Origin: Branchipolynoe longqiensis
Taxonomy: Eukaryota; Annelida; Polychaeta; Phyllodocida; Polynoidae
NCBI GenBank assembly: GCA_030323885.1
Contig: CM059200.1
Location: 2,193,299 to 2,257,298 of the forward strand
Direction of reading: 5' to 3'
DNA length: 64,000 bases
Part shown: one piece after another, positions 41,723 to 52,336 of the stretch
How positions within the stretch are numbered: the first letter of the stretch is position 1
Layout: every line of letters starts with the position of its first letter
Translations under genes and position numbers: made by a program
The notes under the pieces: model-generated
The model's input: only the letters and a program-made list of their open reading frames with translations
Told to the model about the DNA's origin: nothing
The model's database searches: none

Positions 41723-42700
41723 ATGGAATCTGAATGCGTTTGCAAGTTGTTCACACATCAAAGACACGCCTTATCTATTGCATGCTATATACTCTCAAAG
41801 CAAAGCTTTCTGGCGGAGAGCCTAACGGCGCACTCGTAAATCTCGGCCAGGAGACTTCTTTCTCACGCCTACAATGAGAGTTGGCGTTGGCCTTCGAGAA
41901 CGGCCGCAGTGAGAATCTACATTTCCTTTTGACACCACTTTCAGCTTATTCCCGATTCCCCGAGCCTCACTGTGTCAGGGCATTTTGCCTCGCTCATTAA
42001 TTGGCCCTCTTCTCATTTGCCCCTTTTAATAGTTATCCTCGTTTTGGGGTCCCTTGTTCATTTCGGGGTTTTGTCATTTGAAGCGAAGCACCAACACAAA
42101 AGGGTTAGGTTTGTTTGATAGGTATTTAATTAAATAAACCGTAATATGAATAAGCTATGCTTAGGACCAACCCCCGAATACCGTAAATTGGGCCTATGGG
42201 CTTAATGTGTTGACAGCCTCGCCGCAGAATAGCTCATGCGCGGAGGAACATGTACACTGGTCCTGAAGACATCATTGGACCATATATGGAAGATCTGTAG
42301 GGAGGGACCAGTTAGTAGTTGTTTTTGACTTGGCATGCGTTATGCTGTGCCGGATTGTCGTCAAGGTGTTAAGCCCATAGGCTGTTATTAACCAATCGCT
42401 GTCATCCACCCTGTTTGCTGCATAGCGAAGTTCAACAATCTGTTTCCATTTCCGTTTTCCATTGCAAATGGCGGACCCCCCTATGCTGTTTCCATTTGCT
42501 GGATTCTGGTGAATTCCACCTCTATGAGTATGGGTATTGTTTATGTATATATACACATACATGTGTTAGTCCTTAGCCTCTCCCGTGGGTGGGTCGGTAT
42601 TAATAATTATACTAAAACTTACCCAGTGCTCAGAAATTCGTTGATGGACTTAAAAGTCAAAAGTTACATCTTGCTCTTAAATTCGTCACTGTAAAGTTAC
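41723..42700. other. Nonrepeated DNA, possible regulatory sequence at 41860-42060
   Basis: Bases 41860-42060 have balanced composition with 'cattaattggccctcttc' and are unlike all repeats in the window. They lie on the 5' side of the minus-strand exon at 40441. No gene is seen; conservation cannot be tested here. Confidence 0.35.
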
Positions 42701-42706
42701 AGATAC

Positions 42707-42950
42707 TGTAAGGTATACGTGCTATGGGCAGGGGTAGTCGAACGACCGATGGAGATCACATGCCTGTTAAGGATGTAAGACCAGAGGTCAACTTTGTTTA
42801 TTCAATGAAGAGAGGATGTAAGGTATGCGTGCTATGGGCAGGGGTAGTCGAACGACCGGTGGAGATCACATGCCGGCCAGGCGCGTGACGTTGATAGAAT
42901 AAACCAGTTACACCCTAGCTCTCATTGTGTTCGAACTTACGGTACATTAC
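42707..42950. mobile_element. Solo LTR, 244 bp, with 5-bp target duplication
   Basis: Starts TGTAAGG and ends ACATTACA (TG...CA, with TGTAA/TTACA inverted ends). It is flanked by GATAC at 42702-42706 and 42951-42955. Contains AATAAA at 42898 and an internal ~61-bp direct repeat (from 'gtaaggta(t)acgtgctatgggc' at 42708 and 42820). No gag, pol or second LTR nearby, so it looks like the product of LTR-LTR recombination. Confidence 0.88.
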
Positions 42951-43261
42951 AGATACCATTGTGTTATATGCTGCAAATTGTGTATTCAACAGTTATTGTA
43001 GACTTTACCCTACATACCTTTTGCGTAAATAACCCAGAATTGAAAAATGGCTCGAAGACCAGTGCTTCGCCACTGACAGAAGACTTATTCAGCAGAATAA
43101 ACATATTTACCATAAAGTTATAAAATGTGTATTTCTATTGGTGTATTTGTAAACTAAATAAATACACCTAAGATAAAGAGGTACTTTATCGGAAGACCAA
43201 CTGGTATAAATTATATAGAGACAAGCTTAAAAAAAGGGCAATGTCAGGAGAATTGTGAGTA

Positions 43262-43402
43262 AAATATTGGGTCATGGGCCGTGGGCTGGTCTCCAGTGTG
43301 GCAACACTATAAAGTCACCATTACTGCACACTGTCACAAGTCAGTGCCCCTACTGGTATGACCTTAGTTGTTGCCAAGACGTAAAACCGCAACAGGGAAG
43401 CA
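43262..43402 (+). mobile_element. SINE-A body and tail
   Basis: 'ggcaacactataaagtcacc' and 'gtatgaccttagttgttgcc'; head lost. Confidence 0.8.
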
Positions 43403-43511
43403 GTAAACAAGTACATTACTGATTTATCCTGGTACTGATTTTCTACACTTTGAGAGTCAGAGCTTTCCAATCTCAGGGTTTCCAAATCTCAGAAAGTCCA
43501 CCTGAATAGAT

Positions 43512-43645
43512 GAGATCACGGTTCCGAGTACACATGCACTGAAAACGGCATTGGCAGCAAAGCAAGGGCGTACAGCCATTGAGTTTGCTTATACGCATAG
43601 GGAAAAACTTTGATTTTATTCAAAATTAATAAAAATACATAAAAA
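43512..43645. repeat. Dispersed repeat R4, copy 1
   Basis: Matches 63282-63405 ('atcacggttccgagtac', 'gaaaacggcattgg', 'aagggcgtacagccattgag', 'ttttattcaaaattaat'). A related downstream piece ('ggatataaataaaaacatga') is at 43921 here and at 63491 and 63600. Confidence 0.85.
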
Positions 43646-44180
43646 TCTGGCACAAACATGGATGGATGGATGCAATATAACAATATAATGAATGTGTTTA
43701 AGACACAACTCTCCATAATTAAGCATTTTGAGCCAAGAAACATACAATTTCAGTCACTTTACAGGCCGATGTTTACATCACCATTGATTACACATAAGTA
43801 ATTCTTGTTCTAAATATTAAAATGTCAAATGTTTCAACACAAACTTGTTTCAAAGAAATATATAACCAATGTCTGATTAACCCTACCCATTTCCTAACAC
43901 AACAAATGTCATTAACCATAGGATATAAATAAAAACATGAATTAAATGAGTAAAACTGACTCTGGCTATGGGTCTAACACTAGTGGAGTGCCCAGATTCC
44001 TCTCAACCTAAATGCAGATGGTATAAGATATGCTGATTAGATTGATCTAAATGCAATGCTAGATAAAAGATTAACATCTTAATTTATTATATAATTTTTT
44101 TTAGTTGGTATTCTATGTTTCAAACAAGAGCTGAGATGAGTTGAAACTAGCACATTTCATATGTCGGAGCTTCCAAATGC
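43646..44180. other. AT-rich DNA, no gene
   Basis: Contains 'tggatggatgga' and the R4 downstream piece at 43921-43975. Nothing else recognised. Confidence 0.4.
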
Positions 44181-44185
44181 CACGA

Positions 44186-44508
44186 CCGGATGTGGTGGTC
44201 GAATCGGTAGAGCGCAGGCTTCCCGTGCGGAGGATCGGGAGTTCGAATCTCCGCCGAGTCGAACCAGTGACTTAGAAAATTGGTATGTGTCGCTACCTAG
44301 CCTGACGATCAGCATTAATAGAATAGGACAAGGACTGGTTAGCACAGTGTCAGGAAAATATCACTGTGGGACATCAGATCATGGTGGTGGCAGTTTGGTC
44401 TCCCAGTGGAGCAGCACTATAAAGTCACCATGAGTGTGCATGGTCAAAAGTCGGTACCCATCCTGATATGACCGTATATGTTGCTAGGACGTAAAACAAC
44501 AAACAAAA
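44186..44508 (+). mobile_element. SINE-A, full length
   Basis: Clean copy: A-box-like 'tggtcgaatcggtagagcgc', B-box-like 'gagttcgaatctc', linker, body 'gagcagcactataaagtcac' and tail 'gctaggacgtaaaac' with AACAAACAAA. Useful as a reference for the family (about 322 bp). Confidence 0.93.
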
Positions 44509-44919
44509 TATCCAAATGCCAAGGGATTTGAAGAGGGCCAGATTATAAGAGGTCTAAGTGACAGCTTGGCCAACTGTAATGTATATTATATACACATGTA
44601 CATATTAGAAAGTCACACCTACCCCCTCTCCCTATGCACATAGACACTAATAAAAAAGTACTTTAGGGTTGGGTAATAATTCTAGTCGAGAACTCTTCGC
44701 TTTAGCCAGATGATAGGTCTAAGTTACAGGCATGTCAAATCTCACATAGATATATATATACACATCCCCATCTCCTATGTCCTCCCCACCCCTCTTCCAT
44801 ACACCCATACCCACATACAGTAATACAACACTTTAGCACAGGATGATATCTCTAGTGTAGAAGGCATCGCCTTGAACTGAGTAGACAGCCTCGCTTTCAC
44901 CCTAGGTTCAGCACCCCCC

Positions 44920-45143
44920 CCCCACACACACAAACACCCACAACACACACCCACACACATCAACGCACACACAACCACACACACACACACCCTCACATAC
45001 CCACACATACACTCCCACACACCCACACACCCACACACCCACTCCAACACCCACACACTCACACACCCACACACCCACCCTACCCACACACACACATCCA
45101 CACCGACCCCCCCCCCAACACCCACACACACCCACACACAAAC
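44920..45143. repeat. CA-rich simple repeat
   Basis: ACACACAC and CACACACCC words over ~220 bp. Gly/Val/Cys/Trp-rich minus-strand frames are artefacts. Confidence 0.95.
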
Positions 45144-45390
45144 ACTCCCCATAGCGGCAGCGCCACACCGCGGCCTGTCATTGGCGCCGCTTGTTCCCGG
45201 TGAAGCGTTCCCTGATTGGCTCTCTGCGTGGAACCCGGCGCAATGTTGACCGGAAGTGGTGGGTGCGCAGGGACCGACTGCTCAAGACTCCCCCATCAAG
45301 TAATAGACAACCCCCCGCCCTCCGCCCCAGGAGCCCACCCCACACCACCACTTCCCGCCCCGCACCTAATACAGATACCACCTAGTTCCA
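45144..45390 (-). promoter_or_regulatory. Candidate GC-rich promoter (CCAAT boxes, ETS site)
   Basis: On the minus strand in order: CCACTTCCGGTCA (ETS/GABP-type, plus-strand ACCGGAAGT at 45249-45257), AGCCAATCAGG (CCAAT, 45215-45219) and GCGCCAATGACAGG (CCAAT, 45180-45184). The two CCAAT boxes are in the same direct orientation on the minus strand, 35 bp apart. The block is CpG-rich and unlike its AT-rich surroundings. It lies 4.7 kb 5' of the minus-strand signal-peptide exon at 40441, which needs an upstream untranslated exon. The link is inference. Confidence 0.45.
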
Positions 45391-45395
45391 CCTAA

Positions 45396-45814
45396 TACTC
45401 CTGTCACACTTCGATGTAACAGGCCAGCGAGTTGGGAACGTAGAAATCACGTATTTACGTCGAGATACATAAAAATTCTCTGCATTTCAGGGCCAAGTTG
45501 GACGTCAATGCAACATAGTAGACATAGGCGAAACGTCGATCCAACGTAGTGGTAACGCGTGAGAACATTAAAAAAATGCTCACGGAACGCTCGCAGAATG
45601 CCAGTGAACATTATGTCGAAAGTTTTGGGTATGTCCAAAACCTTGACGTGTGTCACTATATCTCGACATAACTTGACGTATCTCAACGTACCTCAACGTA
45701 GGCTTCATGAGTGTGTAATGTATCTCGGCGTTCCGAGACGTATCTCGACGTAATGGCCAAATTTCACCTACATCGGCTTACGCTACTGCGTTATGTCATA
45801 GTGTGACAGCCCCA
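45396..45814. mobile_element. Harbinger-like MITE with TAA duplication
   Basis: Termini TACTCCTGTCACACTTCG and, inverted, TGGGGCTGTCACACTATG; TAA at 45393-45395 and 45815-45817. Interior has repeated 'tctcgacgta' and 'tcaacgta' words. Related to E1 but shorter. Confidence 0.82.
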
Positions 45815-45897
45815 TAAAGCCATTAATTCACTCTTCACCTAAAATCTAACAACCTAAAGGACTGCCATCCCCCAACTCATTCACTCCCTCACTCCCA

Positions 45898-46232
45898 CCA
45901 GGCGCGGTGGCCGAATCAGTAGCACGCGGGCCTCGCGTGCGGGAGATCGGGAGGTTGGTTCCCGGTTGAGTCAAACCAATGATTTATAAAATTGATACTT
46001 GTCGCTTCCTAGCCTGGCACTCAGCATTAATAGGATAGGTCAAGGACTGTTAAGCTCTGTGTCAGGATAATGTGACTGAGTGGGATATTGTGTCATGATC
46101 CCAGCAGCCTGATTTCCCAGTGGGGCAGCACTATAAAGTCGCCATGAGTGGAAACTGTCACAAGTCGGTACCCGTCCTGATATGACCTTAGATGTTGCCA
46201 GGATGCAAAACTCCCACAACCAACCAACCGTA
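45898..46232 (+). mobile_element. SINE-A, full length
   Basis: Complete copy from 'caggcgcggtggccgaatcag' to the ACAACCAACCAACC tail. Confidence 0.93.
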
Positions 46233-46745
46233 ACTCCCTCCATCCCTCACCCACTCACTCCCCCACCCGCTCACACCTCACCCACTCGCTCCATCACCCA
46301 CCCACTGCCTCCACCACTCCCTTCCTCCTTCACCCCCCTCACACACTCATCACACCCTCACTCACTCCCTCACCCACTCACTCCCCCACCCGCTCACACC
46401 TCACCCACTCGCTCCATTACCCACCCACTGCCTCCACCACTCCCTTCCTCATTCACCCCCTCACACACTCATCACACCCTCACTCACTCCCTCACCCACT
46501 CACTCCCCCACCTGCTCACACCTCACCCACTCGCTCCATCACCCACCCACTCCCTCCACCACCCCTTCCTCATTCGCCCCCCCTCACACACTCATCACAC
46601 CCTCACTCACTCCCTCACCCACTCACTCCCCCACCCGCTCACACCTCACCCACTCGCTCCATCACCCACCCATTCCCTCCACCACTCCCTTCCTCATTCA
46701 CCCCCTCACACACTCATCACACCCTCACTCACTCACTCACTCACT
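46233..46745. repeat. ~122-bp tandem array, four units, CT/AC-rich
   Basis: 'ccccaccygctcacacctca' starts at 46261, 46384, 46506 and 46629 (spacing 123, 122, 123). Within each unit are CACTC and CACCC words. The 257-codon Ser/Pro/His/Thr-rich frame across it is an artefact. Confidence 0.93.
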
Positions 46746-46826
46746 ACCCCGAGTTCTCTTCGATCTGCATATTTATTGAGGCCAATTTTAACTCTTAAGA
46801 CCTACAGCGATGAAGTAATCTATTTA

Positions 46827-47470
46827 GGCCCTGTCACATTGTGCCGTATTGCATCATCGTATGCCAATGTATGTGGTTTTCGCCAACACGTTTGTGTACA
46901 CTGGTGTATGCTGATGTATGCTGAGACAAGTTATGGGTATGTTTGGCATAAGTAGTATTTGTTAACAGCCCACTGGTGTACGCTGAGACAAGTTATGGGT
47001 ACGTTTGGCATAAGTAGTATTTGTTAACAGCCCACTGATGTACGCTGAGACAAGTTATGGGTATGTTTGGCATAAGTAGTATTTGTTAACAGCCCACTGG
47101 TATGCTGAGACAAGTTATGGGTAGGTTTGGCATAAGTAGTATTTGTTAACAGCCCACTGGTGTACGCTGAGACAAGTTATGGGTACGTTTGGCATAAGTA
47201 GTATTTGTTAACAGCCCACTGGTGTACGCTGAGACAAGTTATGGGTACGTTTGGCATAAGTAGTATTTGTTAACAGCCCACTGGTGTACGCTGAGACAAG
47301 TTATGGGTATGTTTGGCATAAGTAGTATTTGTTAACAGCCCACTGGTATGCTGAGACAAGTTATGGGTAGGTTTGGCATAAGTAGTATTTTTAAGCATGT
47401 TCAAAATTCCCGCCGTGTGACAGCATGTGTCACATACGTCGGCATACGCTTATGCAGTGTGACAGGACCT
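46827..47470. mobile_element. TIR element carrying a 62-bp minisatellite
   Basis: Left end GGCCCTGTCACATTGTG and right end inverted GGTCCTGTCACACTGCAT; flanked by TTTA (46823-46826; 47470-47473), read as a 3-4-bp TTA/TTTA duplication. Inside, eight copies of a unit with 'ctgagacaagttatgggta' start at 46921, 46983, 47045, 47105, 47167, 47229, 47291 and 47351. Confidence 0.85.
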
Positions 47471-47665
47471 TTAGAATGTTGATATCCTGAATAACGTCGC
47501 TGTTAGCGCTTGATCGTCAGACGCCACCATTGCACCAACTCATCTCCTTCGACTCCACCCACAAATCTCTTTCGGTTGGCTAGAGACTGTTTTTCACATT
47601 TGCGCATACTGTGATAAAAACTCATTTGTAAATGTTAAATAGACTTGGAACTATTCCCTAGTTAA

Positions 47666-47962
47666 TGCTGCATAGTCTGATAAAAGCTTTGACTCTTCGA
47701 AACCAAAACTCTTAAGTAGATTTGAGTCTACATATCTAACTTAGATACTGGTGCATTTATTAAGCATTTTGTTGCTGTATAAGAGGAAATACTAAGGCAA
47801 TTTATAGAACCTAAAACCTGTGATCTCCAGCTACTGCTTCACTTAGTAAGCATTGTGTTGCTGTATATGAGGGAATTCTAATGCAATTTTGAGAATTTAA
47901 AGCCTATGATGTCTAGCATTTCGATGTTCAGACAAACATTAATTTTGCATGCTTTAATTAAT
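47666..47962 (+). mobile_element. MITE R1, 3'-truncated, with internal duplication
   Basis: Starts 'gctgcatagtctgat'; 'aagcattttgttgctgtata' and 'aagcattgtgttgctgtata' show a ~105-bp internal tandem duplication. Runs into a SINE-B tail at 47967. Confidence 0.75.
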
Positions 47963-47966
47963 TAAA

Positions 47967-48195
47967 TTTTGTATATTAGTTGATAAAGCAGGGTGAATTT
48001 CATTCCCGGACAAATGGTCTTCCTCATTCCACTGCTCCTTGCCCTATCCTAGTAATGAGAAGCACTGGGGTAGGTAGCGACAAGTATACATTATAAAGTC
48101 ATTGGATTGACTCGGCCAGGGTTCAAACCTGGGGTTAGAATCCCACGACCTACCAGAACGGGATGCGGACGTTCAACTCATTCGGCCATCTCGTC
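47967..48195 (-). mobile_element. SINE-B, full length
   Basis: Minus strand, same order as 39851-40080: type-2 head at the right, 'cttcctcattccactgctcc' tail block at the left. Confidence 0.88.
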
Positions 48196-48510
48196 AAAGT
48201 TAGCGCTATAAAAAAGGATTATTCTAACATAGATCGGTCGCAATGTTCACATTGCGCATGATTTGGTGAGAATAACCCGCTTCCTCTGTCCCCCTGCCCG
48301 CGGCGCTCTGGACTCATCTTCGGGTGGGTGGACGAGGTTATCTCAGCATCCACCCAATTGGCCAGTGGGCTTTCACAGCTTTTCTGGTGGCTAGTCACTC
48401 TCTCTTCACTTCTCAGTGAGCCGGCGAAGCGCAAACTTTCCCACCCACCAACCCTTCTACTTTATTTTATTTTCCTGATAGGGCTGGGCGCGGAAACTAC
48501 AGTTAACCGT
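48196..48510. other. Nonrepeated GC-rich DNA
   Basis: No gene recognised; 'ccgcggcg' and 'caattggccag' noted. Frames of 71-104 codons lack domains. Confidence 0.35.
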
Positions 48511-48919
48511 AAGCGGCTGTCACACATCACCGGATTGGGGAAACAGAAAGAAACCAAACAAAGTCCGTTGATATCCGGCAAAGTCCGGTTTGTGTCCATT
48601 GCATATCTGTTGATATCCGGCCCGATCCGGTACAAGTTTTGAAATTCACGGATGCTGCCGGATTGATGTCTACGGTTCTTGAGCCCATTTAGTCTGCTTA
48701 CCGTCCGTTGATTATCCGTTCATGTCCGTTTCATGTCCGTTTCATGTCCGTTTCATGTCCGTTTCAGGTCTGTTTCATGTCCGTTCATCCAACGCCCTTT
48801 GACCCGATATCGCAACATTTTGACACATTTTAATACATTTTGATACTTATCACGCCAGAACACCACCGGACTAGACAATTCTGTCCGTTGCTCAATCCAG
48901 TGAAGTGTGACAGCCGCTT
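48511..48919. mobile_element. TIR element with CTGTCACAC ends, 409 bp
   Basis: AAGCGGCTGTCACACATCAC left and inverted AAGCGGCTGTCACACTTCAC right; about 27 bp of TIR. Interior has 11-bp tandem copies of 'tcatgtccgtt' (48719-48790). TAA occurs at both borders, but its exact frame is ambiguous. Confidence 0.82.
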
Positions 48920-48992
48920 TAAAGAAACTCTTGTTACCCACAATTCCTTGTCAGTCTAGTTTCTTAGCCGACTTATAATGTGCAGGCTAATA

Positions 48993-49092
48993 TAGTAGAA
49001 TGAGGAAGACCAATCGTCCACGATTGAAATTTCCCTTGCTTAATAAACTAATCTACAACAACAAAATATACAACAACAAAAACAACAAAATA
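48993..49092 (+). mobile_element. SINE-B tail fragment (empty-site reference)
   Basis: 'gaatgaggaagaccaatcg', 'gattgaaatttcccttgctt', 'aataaactaatc' and AACAACAAAA end. It gives the uninterrupted form of the target hit by MITE D2 at 5862. Confidence 0.8.
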
Positions 49093-49386
49093 ACATCGCA
49101 TGAAGTCAAAAGGAGTCGACCTATGCAAATTTAGATAATCAAATGCCAAAGGCAAAGGAAAGAGTTGAAACTGCAAAAGCAATTCACTATTCAACTGTTC
49201 AATATAGCCTCGAAATTCCAGCTCAAATTCTTTTCAAATACTATATTAACCGAGGTTTGCGAGAAAGATTCATTGATTAAATTAATGAATGACATAATAA
49301 AATCCATCTATAGCTAGTTCCCGAACCCATTAAACCAGATCAATACAAATCTAGGCGTTGGATTGACCGTCCCAATGGCTTCGTTA

Positions 49387-50349
49387 AAGCTGCATAGTCC
49401 ATTGAAAGTATCAAATTTTCAAAACTAAAGCTTTATCTAGATTTGAGTCTACATATCTAACTTATACCCCAGTCACACAAGGCCTGTGTTCGCTTACGAT
49501 CGAGTCACGACGTCAAAACGTCCTCCTTGCGCCCCTCTTATGCCCTCATTAAGTGCTGTCAATGTGAGGATTCCAACCTCCCGGCATCCATTTCAGAAAT
49601 GTTGGATGCAAGGAGGTTGCAGCTCTGCACATGCAACCTCCATGCATCCTGTTCCAGAGGCACCATCGCCGACCTGCCGCCGACCTTGCACCGACCTCTT
49701 GGTTGGCGAGTTGCCGGCGACCTGGCGCCGATCTGGTGCCGATCTGGTGCCGATCTGGCACCGATCTGGCGCCGATCTGGCACCGATCTGGCGCCGATCT
49801 GGTGTCAGGGCACTGCCCTTTCCCCAACCCAGCATCGCCCTGGTGCCGACCCGGCGCTGACCCACCGCTGCCCTGCCACTGACCCAGTGCCACCCTGCCT
49901 CTGATGCAGCGCCACCTTGCCACCACCCTGGCGCTGCCCTGGCGGCGACCTGGCACTGACCTGGCGCCTACCACGTATTTGAATCAATGTATCAAATGGG
50001 ACGCTGCGAGGTTGGTGTCCTTTTGGGCATAAGGAGGTTGGCGGCGAACACTGGCTCTCGTGTGACTACGGTATCAGATACTGGTGCACTTATTACACAT
50101 GTGTCACCAGTCACATAGAAGGGAACACTGAGGCAATGTAATAGAACCTATTACTGCAGAAACCTATGATGTCAGAGTTTTTACATGCTTGCCAAAATTA
50201 ATTGTGTATGGTTGCACTTCAAATTCTCCAAATTTAACCATTTAAAATAAAAGTTACTTCAAACTAAAGTATGGCAGATTATAATGATCAACCTAATATA
50301 TTTATCTCAGAAAATGAGAGAAACTCAAAACCATCGGACGATGCAAGTT
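49387..50349 (+). mobile_element. MITE R1 interrupted by a Harbinger-like element
   Basis: R1 termini AAGCTGCATAGTCCATTG and inverted AACTTGCATCGTCCGATG, with TA at 49385-49386 and 50350-50351. The two halves (49387-49464, 50074-50349) rejoin to the order seen at 29586-29936 and 47666. Confidence 0.85.
49465..50073. mobile_element. Harbinger-like element with TTA duplication, 609 bp
   Basis: Ends TACCCCAGTCACACAAGG and inverted TACCGTAGTCACACGAGA; the TIR continues with CAGTGTTCGC-like words. TTA (49462-49464) and TCA (50074-50076) flank it; uninterrupted R1 has one TTA there. The interior is GC-rich with tandem 12-mers 'gccgatctggca/t' (49727-49802). Frames of 60-141 codons here reflect the 12-mer and carry no transposase motif. 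Confidence 0.88.
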
Positions 50350-50669
50350 TAATTAAATCCCACCTCCAGCTTAATTTTGTATTATTCAGATGTCCCATGA
50401 AGGGTGAGACACATCACCCAATTCTGTGACAGTCCTACACTCTGGCTGGTCATAAAAGACCTACGGCTAAGTTTTATTAAAGAAATTCATTTCAGATGGA
50501 ATTGTGTCAACTTAAAGCGCAGTCGTCTGGATACTAATGGAGGAATTGGGATTGGATGATTGATAGCATTGCCAACTGGTATCTAGGGTGCTACAACTAC
50601 ACCTCTTCTGTTTCAGCTAGTCATAGTGCAAATAGACTAAAGCTATTACGTATCCATCGGATATTTAAT

Positions 50670-50870
50670 TAGTTGAGCGTCCGTCTCACGCTTTGGTAGA
50701 TCGTGGGATTCGAACCCACGGGTTCGATTCCCGGTCGAGTCAAACCAATGACTTAAAGTTTTACACTTGTCGCTTCCTAGCCAGGTGCTCGGCATTATTA
50801 TAGGATAAGGCAAGACTATCAAAGATTATCCTGACACTGAGGTTGGCTCAGTGTCAGGATAGTGTGATAA
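50670..50870 (+). mobile_element. SINE, type-2 head, rearranged body
   Basis: 'ttgagcgtccgtctcacg', a B-box region duplicated ('gggattcgaacccacgggttcgattcccgg'), linker 'cttgtcgcttcctagccagg'; the body end is an inverted 'ggctcagtgtcaggata' pair. Confidence 0.75.
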
Positions 50871-51282
50871 GTTTAGGTGACCAGCGTTGTTTAATTGCGT
50901 TCATTGTTAATTGTCACCAACAAGATTAGTATAGTGTCTCAATATCGATCTAGTAATTACAGCCTAGCTGCATTCTGCCTTGTTCGTTCAGGCAGGCACT
51001 CGTCGATCACTGCAAATCTAATCAGTGTATCGATCGCAATTCTGTTCAAATGGTAACATTAAGACCGGCATTTACTGTTTTCTTTTAAGAGGAATAAGAT
51101 GTGGCCATCAATTCAATAGACTGAAAGGTAAATACCATCAAAATGGAGAAAAACGAAGAAAAACACACACCTTAGAGGGGTAGTCACGTGCCTGACACAA
51201 TTTTACTTATTCGCTATTATCACGACCGAATATGATGAGTCATCATTTGTATATCTTGAAAAAACATGTTCACGAGGAGTTA

Positions 51283-51975
51283 GTAAAGGCCCTGTCACAC
51301 TACGATGTAACGACGTCAGCATAGGGAGAACATGAAAAACGTTGAACTTCTCGGCGTAGTATGCAAATTTTGGCACAAGTTGAATGTGGATGCAGCGTAG
51401 TTGACGAGAGCGTAACATCGGTAAAGCGTAGTGATAGCGTCGTTCAATGAGAGAGGACAACGTAATTACGCTGACGGGACGTTATTAACGTTATTCGATC
51501 GCCAGAACTACGTTGCTTTACTTTACCTTACGTTATTTACATCATGAAACGGTGGCAAAACGGTAAACGTACGTTGGACGTCCGTTAGGCGTCCGTTATC
51601 CCGACGTTTTCACTATGCGGACTGCCCGTTCCCACCACCTTTAATGTGGGTCAATATAATGCAACGTAATGCAACGTAGTGCAACGTAGTGACCAGCGTT
51701 TGACTAACATCCGTTTAACGTCATTGATGTTCGCCGAACGTGTACAGAACGTACGATGAACGTAAACCCTTATGTTCTAGTTACGTCGAAAGTTTTGAAC
51801 AGGTTCAAAACTTTGACGCGCGCCAACATAACACGACGTAATGTGACGTAGCTCGACGTCAGTCTAACATCATTCTGACGTCATCATAACGTAACCCAAC
51901 GTACATCAACGTAATGACGAAACGTGATCATGTCAGGCTTACGTTTGCTTATTACGTCGTAGTGTGACAGGGGTA
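51283..51975. mobile_element. Harbinger-like MITE of the E family, inverted, 693 bp
   Basis: 'ggccctgtcacactacg' at the left, inverted TACCCCTGTCACACTACG at the right; TTA at 51280-51282 and 51976-51978. Read on the minus strand its interior follows E1 (36843-37518): 'gtcattacgttgatgtacg', 'gaacgtaaaccc', 'caaaattt'. Confidence 0.85.
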
Positions 51976-52024
51976 TTAGGGCCCAACGGTGGGCAAGCTG
52001 TGGATATCAGTGTCAATCAGCTTT

Positions 52025-52209
52025 AGGTTGGTTTTTGGAGTTTTACGTCCTGGCAACATCTAAGGTCATACCAGGACGGGTATCGACTTGTGACACTGTG
52101 GACTCATGGTGACATTCTAGTGCTGCCCTACTGGGAAATCAGGCCACCAGTACCATAACCTCATATCCAACTGAGTCACATTATCCTGACACTGAGCTAA
52201 CCAGTCCAT
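52025..52209 (-). mobile_element. SINE-A tail and body
   Basis: Minus strand: 'ttttacgtcctggcaacat' to 'gacactgagctaaccagtcc'; head lost. Confidence 0.85.
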
Positions 52210-52336
52210 CAGCCTTAGTGACTGCTATCACTGACATAGGCTACGACATATTACAGACTTGGAAAGATGTGCAAATACTAATGGCTTTTAAACCAAATTT
52301 GAAGTTTTGCAAGGGTGCCTTGTAACCTATTTTATA

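Noticed and set aside
44186..44260. Possible tRNA gene
   Set aside because: The A and B boxes belong to a SINE head that is followed by the SINE body; the same holds for all other tRNA-like heads here.
44775..45168. Cys/Val/Gly-rich minus-strand frames
   Set aside because: CA/TG simple repeat.
46182..46955. 257-codon Ser/Pro/His-rich frame
   Set aside because: It spans a SINE tail, the 122-bp tandem array and part of a TIR element.
49486..49987. Six overlapping frames in a GC-rich block
   Set aside because: Produced by the 12-bp tandem repeat inside a TIR element; no transposase motif.
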